The notes beneath the pieces are model-generated. The model saw nothing but the letters and a program-made list of their open reading frames with translations, made no database searches and was not told the origin of the DNA. The translations under genes were made by a program, and so were the position numbers. Below, one piece after another: positions 44,821-53,826 of a stretch of DNA of 64,000 nt. The stretch comes from Pseudomonas zanjanensis. Lineage in GTDB: Bacteria; Pseudomonadota; Gammaproteobacteria; Pseudomonadales; Pseudomonadaceae. Location: NCBI RefSeq assembly GCF_014268745.2, contig NZ_JABWRB020000001.1, positions 1,736,001 through 1,800,000 of the forward strand, in the 5' to 3' direction. The first letter of the stretch is position 1. Each line of letters starts with the position of its first letter.

Positions 44821-46038
44821 TCAAACAACCGATTTCGCCGCACCCAACCCCGGTCCAGCCGAATAACGAATCACACCAAGAACAGCCAACGTCGCAACCA
44901 CCAACCCAGGCGAAGTCGCCAGCAATACAGCCGTGGTCCCACCCCCGGCCGCCAGGATCTGCCCAGCGGCGAGAGGCCCGGCCACCGACCCCAGGCGCCC
45001 GATGGCCACCGCGGCACCCACCCCCGTCGCACGCACCGCCGTAGGATAGGAGGGGGGCGCCAACGCATAGAGAACCAACTGCGCAGCCATGACAAACAAC
45101 CCGGCGGCAAACCCGGCGATGGCCATCGGCACGATACCAACGGACAACCCGACCCCGGCCAGGGCGCTCAGCAGACCAGCGTAGACAAACAGCACCACCT
45201 TGACCCCATTGCATCGGTCCAGCAACAGGCCGCCCAGCAACGAGCCAAGGGCTCCGCCAATGTTGAAGAGCATCTGCACCAGGCCGGCCTGGGGTCTGCT
45301 GAAGCCTTGTTCCAGCAACAACGAAGGCAACCAGTTGAGCAACATGTACATCACCGTCAGGGTGAAGAAGTAGCTCAGCCACAGCGCCAAGGTAGTACGA
45401 CCGCGACCTTCACCGAACAGCGCCTGGGCGGTGGAACCGCGCGAGGAGCCGCTGTCACCCTGTGCCTGGCGAAAGGCGCTGGATTCGGGAAGCCACAGGA
45501 GCATCAACGGGACCACCAGCAAGGGTGCCAACCCACCGATAAAAAACGTCATCTGCCAGTGCTCGCCAAACAGCATGGCGACCACGGCGGCCAACGCACC
45601 ACCCAACGGCACCCCCGCGTACATCACGCTGATGGCCGTGCCCCGGCGCTGCTCGCCCACGGCTTCGGCACACAGGGCAATGAGGTTGGGCAGGGCGGCC
45701 CCAAGACCCAGGCCGGTCATGAAGCGCACCAGCAACAGGCTGGAGAAATGTTCGACATAAGCGGTGCTGAGGGAAAACACGCCGAACAGCAAGACTGCCG
45801 CGATGAGGATTTTCTTGCGACCGATGCGGTCAGCGATCCAGCCACCGAAGAAAGCTCCCGGCAACAACCCGATGATGCCGGCGCTGAACACCCAGCCCAT
45901 CATTTTCGGGTCGAGGGCAAACGTCTGTCGCAACCCTGCGGCGGCGGTGCCGGCTGACTGCAGGTCGAAACCCTCGATCAACGCAACGATGAAACACAAG
46001 GCGATGGTCAGCGTCGCACGACGCGCCGGACGGTCCAT
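44821..46038 (-). CDS. MFS transporter, aromatic acid:H+ symporter family
   Basis: A 405-residue 12-helix carrier: signature IALCFIVALIEGFDLQSAG in helix 1 (the Asp conserved in AAHS carriers), the loop motif GGWIADRIGRKKIL, and ALPNLIALCAEAVGEQRRG. Best fit is the MhpT/PcaK-like group that imports hydroxycinnamates, phenylpropionates or benzoates. Its divergent neighbour is an OprD-type porin, and the ferulate genes follow, so ferulate or p-coumarate is the probable substrate. The start at 46038 (MDRPARRATLT) is preceded by AGAGGA; a longer start would add a poorly fitting N-terminus. Confidence 0.87.
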   Translation of the reverse strand: MDRPARRATLTIALCFIVALIEGFDLQSAGTAAAGLRQTFALDPKMMGWVFSAGIIGLLPGAFFGGWIADRIGRKKILIAAVLLFGVFSLSTAYVEHFSSLLLVRFMTGLGLGAALPNLIALCAEAVGEQRRGTAISVMYAGVPLGGALAAVVAMLFGEHWQMTFFIGGLAPLLVVPLMLLWLPESSAFRQAQGDSGSSRGSTAQALFGEGRGRTTLALWLSYFFTLTVMYMLLNWLPSLLLEQGFSRPQAGLVQMLFNIGGALGSLLGGLLLDRCNGVKVVLFVYAGLLSALAGVGLSVGIVPMAIAGFAAGLFVMAAQLVLYALAPPSYPTAVRATGVGAAVAIGRLGSVAGPLAAGQILAAGGGTTAVLLATSPGLVVATLAVLGVIRYSAGPGLGAAKSVV

Positions 46039-46040
46039 GG

Positions 46041-46060
46041 CAAATCCTCTTATTGTTTTT
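46041..46060 (-). promoter_or_regulatory. A-rich CA-type motif and ribosome site of the MFS gene
   Basis: Minus strand AAAAACAATAAGAGGATTTG directly before the start at 46038; candidate Hfq/Crc target. Confidence 0.45.
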
Positions 46061-46213
46061 GTGAGGGAACACCGGCTCGAAGGAAAACCGGTGGGTGCAT
46101 TTAAGATTAACAAAGCTAACTAAAAAATGAAGGGTGCGGACAGGACGTCAACAATCGACCCGTTCATGATGTAAATCAGAGGCTTGGGCAGAATCCTCGA
46201 GCGAGATAGTAAA

Positions 46214-46230
46214 TTAGTTAATTACATTAA
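46214..46230. promoter_or_regulatory. Candidate MarR-type operator in the MFS/porin intergenic region
   Basis: TTAGTTAATTACATTAA resembles the operator before ech (ATAGTTAATTGACATAAC) over most positions. It lies in the 313-base divergent gap between the transporter and porin genes, which also holds AT-rich promoter-like sequence and the CA motif at 46323. Confidence 0.45.
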
Positions 46231-46322
46231 TGTTCGATTATCGGACATTCTGGATTGACGAAGCGCCCGTACCGTTTCCATTCTTTGTTCGCGCGGCCCC
46301 CATCGCCAAGGTTGGGCCGATC

Positions 46323-46342
46323 AAAACAACAACAATAAATGG
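46323..46342 (+). promoter_or_regulatory. A-rich CA-type motif before the porin gene
   Basis: AAAACAACAACAATAAATGG: three AAnAAnAA-like units with no strong Shine-Dalgarno in between, 10 nt before the start at 46352. One of the best Hfq/Crc-type matches in the window. Confidence 0.55.
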
Positions 46343-46351
46343 ACACCAAAC

Positions 46352-47659
46352 ATGCCAAACCTTGCCCGGGATGCGCTGAAGGCGCGCCCTGTTTCATCGC
46401 TTGTCCCTCTGCTGGCCTGTCTCGGATTGAGCCTGGGTTCTCCGGTCTCGTGGGCGGAAGGCTTCATCGACGATAGCCACGGCACCCTGACCTTGCGCAA
46501 CTACTACATGGACCGCGACTACAAGGACGACGGCGCCAAGACCGCGGCCAGGGAATGGGCCCAAGGCGTATTCATGAACGTTGAGTCGGGGTTTACCCCA
46601 GGCACGGTCGGGTTCGGCCTCGACGTGAGGGGATTGCTGGGCATCAAGCTCGACTCGTCGCCGGACCGAAGCGGTACTGAACTGCTGCCTGTGTCGAGCA
46701 GCGACAAGCGCGCGGCGGATGAGTATTCGCGCCTGGGCGTGACCGGCAAGCTGCGTTTTGCGCAAACCACAGTGAAGACCGGCGACGTGTCGATTTTCCT
46801 GCCGTTTGCCTTCGCCAGCCCGTCGCGGCTGTTGCCTCAGACCTTTCGCGGTACGACCCTCAGCTCCAAGGATTTCGACGGTTTGGTGTTGAACACGGGT
46901 TACATCGACCGCATCGCCCGGCGCGATTCCACCGATTACCAGCCCATGAGCATCGCCTCGCCCAATCGTCGTTTCAACGGTGCGGCGACTTCATCCCATA
47001 TGGCCTATGTGGGCGGCGACTACCAGGTCAACAAAGACCTCAGCTTGCGGGCCTACCACGCCGAAGTCGCGGATCTGTACCAACAGAATACCCTGGCATT
47101 GCTGCACAACCTGCCATTGGGCGACGGTGTGCTAACCACCGACCTTCGCAGCTTTTTCAGTGATGAAGACGGCGCGGCCAAGGCAGGCAAGGTGGATAAC
47201 CGCAACGTTTCGGCGCTGGTCGGTTATCGCCTGGGGGGGCATCGCGTCAGCCTGGGCTACATGCACGCCAGTGGCGATACGGCCACGCCGTATGTGTCCG
47301 GCACCGAGCTGATGGGCTTGAGTGAAATGACCATGAGCTCGGATTTCCTCAATGCCAAGGAACGCACCTGGCAGGCCATTCATGACTACGATTTCGCTGC
47401 CGTGGGCGTGCCGGGCCTGAGGAGCCGATTGCGTTATGTGCGTGGTGACCACATCGAGCTGGCGGCCCTCAATGCCGAGGATCGCAAGGAGCGCGAGTTC
47501 CAGATGGAGCTGGGATATGTGGTCCAGAGCGGCCCACTGAAAAACGTCGGGCTGCTGGCGCGCAAATCGATCTACCGCAACGACTTCCCGGGTACGGCGG
47601 CGTTTCGCGATGAAAACCAGACCCGATTCCTGGTGACGTACAGCGTGCCGATCTGGTGA
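46352..47659 (+). CDS. OprD-family outer-membrane porin for aromatic acids
   Basis: A 435-residue porin with signal peptide ending at SWAEG, then the OprD hallmark [23 protein letters not shown]-rich strands and the terminal [11 protein letters not shown]. OprD proteins are 18-strand monomeric channels for carboxylates; those next to vanillate/ferulate genes serve aromatic acids. Divergence from an aromatic-acid MFS carrier and closeness to ech-vdh-fcs support ferulate or a related hydroxycinnamate as substrate. Confidence 0.9.
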   Translation: MPNLARDALKARPVSSLVPLLACLGLSLGSPVSWAEGFIDDSHGTLTLRNYYMDRDYKDDGAKTAAREWAQGVFMNVESGFTPGTVGFGLDVRGLLGIKLDSSPDRSGTELLPVSSSDKRAADEYSRLGVTGKLRFAQTTVKTGDVSIFLPFAFASPSRLLPQTFRGTTLSSKDFDGLVLNTGYIDRIARRDSTDYQPMSIASPNRRFNGAATSSHMAYVGGDYQVNKDLSLRAYHAEVADLYQQNTLALLHNLPLGDGVLTTDLRSFFSDEDGAAKAGKVDNRNVSALVGYRLGGHRVSLGYMHASGDTATPYVSGTELMGLSEMTMSSDFLNAKERTWQAIHDYDFAAVGVPGLRSRLRYVRGDHIELAALNAEDRKEREFQMELGYVVQSGPLKNVGLLARKSIYRNDFPGTAAFRDENQTRFLVTYSVPIW

Positions 47660-47684
47660 GTTTCGAGGTGCCTGGCGAGCTGTT

Positions 47685-47795
47685 GTGGGAGCAAGGCTTG
47701 CCCGCGATGTACGCACCGCGGTTCTTCAGAAATCGAGGTGCCTTCGTCGCGAGCAAGCTTTGCTCCCACATAGCGGGAGCAAGCGCCCTCGCCAC
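47685..47795. repeat. Composite repeat: divergent family A REP fused to half of a family B element
   Basis: GTGGGAGCAAGGCTTGCCCGC ... GCGAGCAAGCTTTGCTCCCAC in part (47685-47769) is a diverged family A doublet; two bases later the right half of a family B element (AGCGGGAGCAAGCGCCCTCG, then CCAC) runs to 47795. It lies between the convergent porin and MarR genes. Confidence 0.75.
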
Positions 47796-47801
47796 AGGGG
47801 G

Positions 47802-48287
47802 TTATTGATAAACCTTCTTCAACAACCGCAGCAACTCCTCACGCTCAGCCGCTGAGAGGGTCGTGGTGGAATCAAGGTCGCTCTGGACGGCGATGTGCTT
47901 GAGTTCCTTGAGCAGGGTTTCGCCGGTCTTGCTAAGGAAAATGCCATAGGAGCGCTTGTCCGGTTTGCAGCGTACACGCACGGCCAGGGCGCGGCTTTCC
48001 AGCTTGTTCAGCAGTGGCACCACCTGCGGCGGTTCGATCGCCAGGGCCTTGGCCAGGTCGGCCTGCATCAGGCCGGGATTCTGGTCGATGATCGCCAGGG
48101 CGGAGAACTGGGCGGGGCGCAGGTCGTGGACGGCGAGCCGGCCGATCAGGTTCTGGAACAGTTTCAACTGGGCGCGACGCAGGGCATAGCCGATCAGGTC
48201 GTCCAGCGCGGAGTCCAGCGGTGCCTGCGCGTCGGTACCGGCGACCAGGGGCTCGGCGGGTTCGGCAAGCTTGGAAGACTTGGCCAT
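47802..48287 (-). CDS. ferR: MarR-family regulator of ferulate catabolism (FerR-like)
   Basis: A 161-residue MarR protein: [23 protein letters not shown], winged helix [67 protein letters not shown] in parts, and a C-terminal dimer helix. The start at 48287 is preceded by GAGGAAG; an upstream TTG at 48305 is possible but lacks support. It is divergent from ech and next to a near-perfect operator. In other bacteria MarR regulators of this locus respond to feruloyl-CoA or p-coumaroyl-CoA. Repressor versus activator mode cannot be settled from sequence. Confidence 0.87.
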   Translation of the reverse strand: MAKSSKLAEPAEPLVAGTDAQAPLDSALDDLIGYALRRAQLKLFQNLIGRLAVHDLRPAQFSALAIIDQNPGLMQADLAKALAIEPPQVVPLLNKLESRALAVRVRCKPDKRSYGIFLSKTGETLLKELKHIAVQSDLDSTTTLSAAEREELLRLLKKVYQ

Positions 48288-48424
48288 CGAAGTGAGCTTC
48301 CTCAAAGTAAGTGATTAATAAGGCTATCCAGTTTGCCGAGGTTGCGGCGCGCTGGCTATGGGCTTGGGTACATTCAGTTTTTAAATCTTCAACCCAGCCT
48401 CTGAAAAATACAGGTAAATCGATT

Positions 48425-48447
48425 AATAGTTAATTGACATAACTATT
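48425..48447. promoter_or_regulatory. Operator/promoter of ech: AATAGTTA-N7-TAACTATT
   Basis: A perfect 8-bp inverted repeat whose spacer includes TTGACA (48434-48439), a consensus -35 box; TAGTTT 17 bp further (48457-48462) is a possible -10. A MarR dimer bound here would block the promoter directly. A related sequence lies at 46214. Confidence 0.65.
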
Positions 48448-48499
48448 TTTCCGGTTTAGTTTTTGATCATCTTCAGCCAAGAACAAGAGAGCCCGCATC

Positions 48500-49330
48500 A
48501 TGAGCAATTACGAAGGTCGCTGGACAACGGTCAAGGTCGATATCGAAGAGGGCATCGCTTGGGTCACCCTCAACCGCCCGGAAAAACGCAACGCCATGAG
48601 CCCGACCCTCAATCGCGAGATGATCGACGTGCTCGAGACCCTGGAGCAGGATCCAGCCGCCGGCGTATTGGTGCTGACTGGGGCCGGTGATGCGTGGACT
48701 GCCGGCATGGACCTCAAGGAATACTTCCGCGAAGTGGATGCCGGGCCAGAGATCCTCCAGGAAAAGATCCGTCGCGAAGCGTCGCAGTGGCAGTGGAAAC
48801 TGCTGCGCATGTACGCCAAGCCGACCATCGCCATGGTCAATGGCTGGTGCTTCGGTGGCGGTTTCAGCCCGCTGGTGGCGTGCGACCTGGCGATCTGCGC
48901 CGACGAAGCGACCTTCGGTCTCTCGGAAATCAACTGGGGCATCCCGCCGGGCAACCTGGTCAGCAAGGCCATGGCCGATACGGTGGGCCATCGCCAATCG
49001 CTGTACTACATCATGACCGGCAAGACCTTCGGCGGGCAGAAAGCCGCCGAGATGGGCTTGGTCAATGAAAGCGTGCCCCTGGCGCAACTGCGCGACGTCA
49101 CCGTGGAACTGGCGCGCAACCTGCTGGAGAAAAACCCGGTGGTGCTGCGCGCCGCCAAGCATGGCTTCAAGCGCTGCCGCGAACTGACTTGGGAGCAGAA
49201 CGAGGATTACCTGTACGCCAAGCTCGACCAGTCGCGCCTGCTCGACACCGAGGGTGGCCGCGAGCAGGGCATGAAACAGTTCCTGGACGACAAGAGCATC
49301 AAGCCGGGCCTGCAAACCTATAAGCGCTGA
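48500..49330 (+). CDS. ech: Feruloyl-CoA / p-hydroxycinnamoyl-CoA hydratase-lyase
   Basis: A 276-residue crotonase-fold enzyme that hydrates feruloyl-CoA and cleaves the product to vanillin and acetyl-CoA. The three residues known for catalysis in the P. fluorescens AN103 enzyme are in place: Ser123 (GGGFSPL), Glu143 (GLSEINWG) and Tyr239 (DYLYAKL), and the length is the same. The oxyanion-hole segments are AGMDLKEYF and WCFGGGF. First gene of the ech-vdh-fcs set, divergent from the MarR regulator; CAAGAACAAGAGAG forms the A-rich leader with ribosome site. Confidence 0.96.
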   Translation: MSNYEGRWTTVKVDIEEGIAWVTLNRPEKRNAMSPTLNREMIDVLETLEQDPAAGVLVLTGAGDAWTAGMDLKEYFREVDAGPEILQEKIRREASQWQWKLLRMYAKPTIAMVNGWCFGGGFSPLVACDLAICADEATFGLSEINWGIPPGNLVSKAMADTVGHRQSLYYIMTGKTFGGQKAAEMGLVNESVPLAQLRDVTVELARNLLEKNPVVLRAAKHGFKRCRELTWEQNEDYLYAKLDQSRLLDTEGGREQGMKQFLDDKSIKPGLQTYKR

Positions 49331-49439
49331 GTCGACCGGCGAGCGGTGGGCCGCATCCCGCTGTTCGCTGCGTCGCCCTGACGCTACTGTTACATCGCTG
49401 CAATGTGTTCCCGATAAAGACAATTAAAGAGGAATCACC

Positions 49440-50888
49440 ATGCTGGACGTGCCCCTGTTGATTGGCGGCCAGTCGTGCCCGGCCCGCGATGGCCGGACCT
49501 TCGAACGCTGCAACCCGGTGACGGGTGAGGTGGTGTCTCGCGTGGCTGCCGCCACCCTGGAAGACGCCGATGCCGCCGTGGCCGCCGCCCAAGCGGCGTT
49601 TCCCGCCTGGGCCGCGCTGGCGCCCAACGAGCGCCGTACACGTCTGTTGCGTGCGGCCGAGCAATTGCAGGCCCGCAGTGGCGAGTTTATCGCCGCCGCC
49701 GGCGAGACCGGCGCCATGGCCAACTGGTACGGCTTCAATGTGCACCTGGCGGCGAACATGCTGCGCGAAGCCGCGTCCATGACCACCCAGATCAACGGCG
49801 AAATCATTCCTTCGGACGTGCCCGGCAGTTTCGCCATGGCCCTGCGTCAGCCTTGTGGCGTGGTGCTGGGCATCGCCCCCTGGAACGCCCCGGTGATTCT
49901 TGCGACCCGCGCCATCGCCATGCCCCTGGCCTGCGGTAACACCGTGGTACTCAAGGCTTCCGAGATCAGCCCGGCGGTGCACCGCTTGATTGGCCAGGTG
50001 CTCCAAGACGCCGGGCTGGGCGACGGTGTGGTCAACGTGATCTGCAATGCCCCGGCGGATGCGCCAGCCATTGTTGAACGGTTGATCGCCAACCCGGCGG
50101 TGCGCCGAGTGAACTTCACCGGCTCGACCCATGTCGGGCGCATCGTCGGCGAACTGTCGGCGCGCCATCTCAAGCCTGCGTTGCTGGAGCTCGGCGGCAA
50201 GGCGCCGCTGCTGGTGTTGGACGACGCCGACCTGGATGCAGCGGTGCAAGCGGCTGCCTTCGGGGCCTACTTCAACCAGGGCCAGATCTGCATGTCCACC
50301 GAGCGATTGATCGTCGACGCCCGCGTGGCGGATGCGTTCGTCGCCAAGTTGACCGCCAAGATCGCCACCTTGCGTGCCGGCGATCCGGCGGCTGGCGATT
50401 CGGTGCTGGGCTCGTTGGTCGATGCCAGTGCCGGCCAGCGCATCAAGGGGCTGATCGACGACGCCTTGGCCAAAGGCGCGACGCTGGTCAGCGGTGGGCA
50501 GTTGGAAGGCAGCATCCTGCAGCCGACCTTGCTCGACGGCGTCACCGCACACATGTGCCTGTACCGTGAAGAGTCCTTCGGGCCGGTGGCGGTGCTGCTG
50601 CGCGGTGACGGCGATGAAGAGCTGCTGCGCCTGGCCAACGATTCCGAGTTCGGCCTGTCGGCCGCCATCTTCAGTCGCGACACCAGCCGCGCGCTGGCCT
50701 TGGCCCAGCGGGTCGAGTCGGGCATTTGCCACATCAACGGCCCGACCGTGCACGACGAGGCGCAAATGCCTTTTGGTGGGGTCAAGTCCAGCGGTTACGG
50801 CAGCTTTGGCGGCAAGGCGTCCATCGAGCATTTCACCCAGTTGCGTTGGGTGACCTTGCAGAACGGTCCGCGGCATTACCCGATCTGA
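49440..50888 (+). CDS. vdh: Vanillin dehydrogenase
   Basis: A 482-residue ALDH: LGIAPWNAPVILATRAIAMPLA, VLKASEISP, FTGSTHVGRIVGEL, the Glu in LLELGGKAPLLVL, catalytic Cys in FNQGQICMSTERLIV and the ending IEHFTQLRWVTL. It oxidises vanillin (and p-hydroxybenzaldehyde) from Ech to vanillate. Length and position directly after ech fit Vdh of Pseudomonas. It is a paralogue of the aldehyde dehydrogenase at 35423. The leader ATAAAGACAATTAAAGAGG carries the ribosome site. Confidence 0.94.
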   Translation: MLDVPLLIGGQSCPARDGRTFERCNPVTGEVVSRVAAATLEDADAAVAAAQAAFPAWAALAPNERRTRLLRAAEQLQARSGEFIAAAGETGAMANWYGFNVHLAANMLREAASMTTQINGEIIPSDVPGSFAMALRQPCGVVLGIAPWNAPVILATRAIAMPLACGNTVVLKASEISPAVHRLIGQVLQDAGLGDGVVNVICNAPADAPAIVERLIANPAVRRVNFTGSTHVGRIVGELSARHLKPALLELGGKAPLLVLDDADLDAAVQAAAFGAYFNQGQICMSTERLIVDARVADAFVAKLTAKIATLRAGDPAAGDSVLGSLVDASAGQRIKGLIDDALAKGATLVSGGQLEGSILQPTLLDGVTAHMCLYREESFGPVAVLLRGDGDEELLRLANDSEFGLSAAIFSRDTSRALALAQRVESGICHINGPTVHDEAQMPFGGVKSSGYGSFGGKASIEHFTQLRWVTLQNGPRHYPI

Positions 50889-50902
50889 AACCCGTCGCAT
50901 CG

Positions 50903-50933
50903 CGGGCGGCCCGGCCATGAAGGCCGCCGCCCG
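50903..50933 (+). promoter_or_regulatory. Hairpin between vdh and fcs
   Basis: CGGGCGGC-CC-GGCC-ATGAA-GGCC-GCCGCCCG: a 12-bp GC stem with a 2-base bulge, no U-run. It may reduce read-through to fcs or protect the upstream mRNA. Confidence 0.45.
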
Positions 50934-51029
50934 GATGCAGGCCAGAATAATAATGACAAGGCCGCAGCCCTGTGTTGCCACGCTCCGCTCGCATTGCGAC
51001 CCGAGTGTGCCTTGGTGGAGGAAATGTAC

Positions 51030-52907
51030 GTGAGTTCCGAGTCCAGATCGTCCTCCCGACCCGAGGCCGGGCGTTATCGCCAGGTGTCGATTGGTCACCC
51101 TGCCGTCGAAGTCCGGGAAGAGCGTGGCATCTTGCACATGCGTTCCCTGGAACCCCTGGCCCCCTTGCCGGCGCGTTTGCTCGAGCGCCTGGTGCACTGG
51201 GCCGAGGTGCGCCCACAGCAGACATTTATCGCGGCCCGTGAAGCGGGTGGCGACTGGCGTCGAGTCAGCTATGCGCAGATGCTCGACAGCGTCCGGGCCA
51301 TCGCCCAAAGCCTGCTGAGTTACGGATTGTCGGCGGAAAAACCCCTGGCGTTGCTCTCCGGCAACGACATCGAGCACCTGCAAATGGCCCTCGGCGCGAT
51401 GTACGCCGGCATTCCCTATTGCCCGGTTTCACCGGCCTATTCATTGCTGTCCCAGGATTTCGCCAAGCTGCGCCACGTCTGCGATCTGCTGCAGCCGGGT
51501 CTGGTGTTTGTCAGCGAAGCCGCACCTTTCGAACGGGCGATCAATGCCGTATTGCCGGCGGACGTCCCCTTGATCACCGTGCGTGGCGAGATGGCGGGCC
51601 GGCCTGGGACCCGTTTCGCCAGCCTGCTGGCCCAACCTGGTGATATCGAAGCCGAGCAGGCGTTCGCCGCCACCGGGCCGGACAGCATTGCCAAGTTCCT
51701 GTTTACCTCGGGCTCCACCAAGCTGCCCAAGGCGGTGATCACCACCCAACGCATGCTGTGCGCCAATCAGCAGATGCTGCTGCAGACCTTTCCAGTGTTC
51801 GGCGAAACGCCGCCGGTGCTGGTGGACTGGCTGCCGTGGAACCACACATTCGGTGGCAGCCACAACCTCGGCATAGTGCTGTACAACGGCGGCACGTTCT
51901 ACCTGGACGACGGTAAACCCACCGCCCAAGGCTTCGCCGAGACCCTGCGCAACCTCAAGGAAATTTCGCCGACGGCCTACCTGACCGTGCCCAAGGGCTG
52001 GGAGGAATTGGTCAGCGCCCTGGAGCAGGACGGTGAATTGCGCGAGCGTTTCTTCAGGCGTATCAGCCTGTTCTTCTTTGCCGCGGCGGGCCTGTCGCAA
52101 ACGACCTGGGACCGGCTCGACAAGGTCGCCGAGCAGCATTGCGGCGAACGTATCCGCATGATGGCCGGCCTGGGCATGACCGAGGCGTCGCCGTCCTGCA
52201 CCTTCACCACCGGGCCCTTGTCCATGGCCGGCTACATTGGCCTACCGGCGCCTGGTTGCGAAGTCCGGCTGGTGCCGGTGGACGGCAAGTTCGAAGGGCG
52301 CTTTCGCGGGCCGCACATCATGCCTGGCTACTGGCGCTCGCCGCAGCAGACCGCTGACGTGTTCGACGAGGACGGTTTTTATTGTTCCGGGGATGCGATC
52401 AAGCTGGCCGATGCCAGCAATCCGCAACTGGGGCTGATGTTCGATGGACGGATCGCCGAGGATTTCAAATTGTCCTCCGGGGTATTCGTCAGCGTCGGCC
52501 CGTTGCGCAACCGAGCGGTGCTGGAAGGCACGCCCTATGTCCAGGACCTGGTGATCACCGCACCGGATCGCGAATGCCTGGGCGCACTGGTGTTTCCACG
52601 CCTTGCGGAATGCCGACGCCTGTCAGGCCTGGGGGCTGCGGCCAGCGATGCCCAGGTCCTTGGCAGCCCGCCGGTACGCCGATGGTTCGCCGACTGGCTG
52701 CAACGCCTGAACCGCGAAGCCAGTGGCAACGCCAGTCGAGTGGAGTGGATTGCCTTGCTCGATGAGCCGGCCTCCATCGACCGCGGTGAAATCACCGACA
52801 AGGGCTCGATCAACCAGCGGGCGGTGTTGCAGTGGCGGGCCGGGAAGGTGGAGGCGTTGTATCGCGGGGAGGATGCGTCGATCCTGCGGGCCGGTGCGGT
52901 GGGCTAA
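51030..52907 (+). CDS. fcs: Feruloyl-CoA synthetase
   Basis: A 625-residue adenylate-forming ligase that activates ferulate, p-coumarate and caffeate with CoA and ATP, the first step before Ech. Motifs: P-loop FTSGSTKLPKAVITT, DWLPWNHTFGGSHN, GLGMTEASPSC, and FYCSGDAIKLAD with the hinge region FDGRIAEDFKLSSG. The GTG at 51030 has GGAGG 8 nt upstream; the ATG at 51024 in the same frame is only 2 nt from it, so GTG is preferred (difference of two residues). Separated from vdh by a hairpin and an A-rich stretch (AATAATAATGACAAGG). Confidence 0.93.
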   Translation: MSSESRSSSRPEAGRYRQVSIGHPAVEVREERGILHMRSLEPLAPLPARLLERLVHWAEVRPQQTFIAAREAGGDWRRVSYAQMLDSVRAIAQSLLSYGLSAEKPLALLSGNDIEHLQMALGAMYAGIPYCPVSPAYSLLSQDFAKLRHVCDLLQPGLVFVSEAAPFERAINAVLPADVPLITVRGEMAGRPGTRFASLLAQPGDIEAEQAFAATGPDSIAKFLFTSGSTKLPKAVITTQRMLCANQQMLLQTFPVFGETPPVLVDWLPWNHTFGGSHNLGIVLYNGGTFYLDDGKPTAQGFAETLRNLKEISPTAYLTVPKGWEELVSALEQDGELRERFFRRISLFFFAAAGLSQTTWDRLDKVAEQHCGERIRMMAGLGMTEASPSCTFTTGPLSMAGYIGLPAPGCEVRLVPVDGKFEGRFRGPHIMPGYWRSPQQTADVFDEDGFYCSGDAIKLADASNPQLGLMFDGRIAEDFKLSSGVFVSVGPLRNRAVLEGTPYVQDLVITAPDRECLGALVFPRLAECRRLSGLGAAASDAQVLGSPPVRRWFADWLQRLNREASGNASRVEWIALLDEPASIDRGEITDKGSINQRAVLQWRAGKVEALYRGEDASILRAGAVG

Positions 52908-52919
52908 ACACAAAACTAT

Positions 52920-53007
52920 GTGGGAGCGGGCTTGCCCGCGAAGGCGGTGTGTCAGTAAACATTATCTTTAACTGACACACCGCCTTCGCGAGCAAGCCCG
53001 CTCCCAC
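52920..53007. repeat. Family A REP inverted repeat
   Basis: GTGGGAGCGGGCTTGCCCGC and a complementary right arm, immediately after fcs. Confidence 0.84.
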
Positions 53008-53090
53008 AGTGGCTCTGTGGTGTAGGCAATATTTGTGTGCGCCACCGGTCCCTGAGGGAGCCGGGCTTGCCCGCACACAGGTGGTGATGT

Positions 53091-53408
53091 TTAACGCCGC
53101 CCCAACAGCAAGCCCACCACCAGCCCGAACCCAGCGGAAATCGCCACGGTCTGCCACGGGTGGCCGCCGATATAGACCTCGGTGGCATCGACCATCGGAC
53201 GGGTGCGCTCCCGGGCGCTGGCGACCGAATCGAGGGCCTGTTGCAGTTTCTGGGAGACCTGGCCGCGCAGGTTTTCGGCTTCTTCGCCCACCAGCGAGGC
53301 ACTGCTTTTGAGCAGCTTCTCCGATTCTTCAATCAATGCCTTCAGTTCGCTGAAGGCCTGATCCTTGATTTGCTCTCCGTTCGTTTGCACGGTGCCTTTA
53401 CGGGCCAT
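53091..53408 (-). CDS. DUF883 family (ElaB/YqjD-like) membrane-anchored protein
   Basis: A 105-residue protein: MARKGTVQTNGEQIKDQAF, a long helix with heptad character (ELKALIEESEKLLKSSASLVGEEAENLRGQ in parts), then GGHPWQTVAISAGFGLVVGLLLGRR, a single C-terminal transmembrane helix ending in Arg. This is the plan of ElaB/YqjD proteins, which are tail-anchored inner-membrane proteins and can bind ribosomes in E. coli. The start at 53408 is preceded by AAGGAG. The neighbours give no functional hint. Confidence 0.88.
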   Translation of the reverse strand: MARKGTVQTNGEQIKDQAFSELKALIEESEKLLKSSASLVGEEAENLRGQVSQKLQQALDSVASARERTRPMVDATEVYIGGHPWQTVAISAGFGLVVGLLLGRR

Positions 53409-53568
53409 GGAAATGCTCCTTGTGGATGATGGCATTGAACAATGGAGTGTTGCGCTTGTACAAAAGTTGCAGCGCGCGGCCCTGGCAGGGCATTCCATCG
53501 CAAATCGTGGTTAAGACGTTTCCCTGCAAGGTGTAAGATGGCGCCTATTTACGCAACAGGTAATTCCC

Positions 53569-53823
53569 ATGAGCTTCAATCTGGCTGACAAGCCCCTGGC
53601 CGAGCGCGCCGCGCTGGAAGACGAAAAATCCCGACTCTTTGAACTGTGGCAAAACAATTTGGGCAAGGCCAAGGGCGATGCCGCCCGCCTGTTCGGCGAG
53701 CGCTCCAAGCGCAAGGGCAAGTGGGCCGAGTGGGTGCGTGCTGAGCTGGACGGCATGTCGCCCCCGGAATACGCCAACATGGTGCGCAGTGAAGTCAATC
53801 GCCTGATGGCCGCCAACAAGTAA
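53569..53823 (+). CDS. Conserved small protein of unknown function (84 residues)
   Basis: A soluble, charged, mostly helical protein: MSFNLADKPLAERAALEDEKSRLFELW at the start, then KAKGDAARLFGERSKRKGKW and MSPPEYANMVRSEVNRLM. Lys/Arg-rich centre and no cysteine. I do not recognise a named family. The coding frame is short but has normal Pseudomonas codon use and an own promoter gap; it lies convergent with the LysR gene with 3 nt between stops. Confidence 0.75.
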   Translation: MSFNLADKPLAERAALEDEKSRLFELWQNNLGKAKGDAARLFGERSKRKGKWAEWVRAELDGMSPPEYANMVRSEVNRLMAANK

Positions 53824-53826
53824 GCC

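Noticed and set aside
49299..51383. 694-codon minus-strand open frame
   Set aside because: It is antisense to vdh and the start of fcs, whose sense products have full catalytic motifs; the antisense product is His/Gln/Gly-rich without a recognisable fold.
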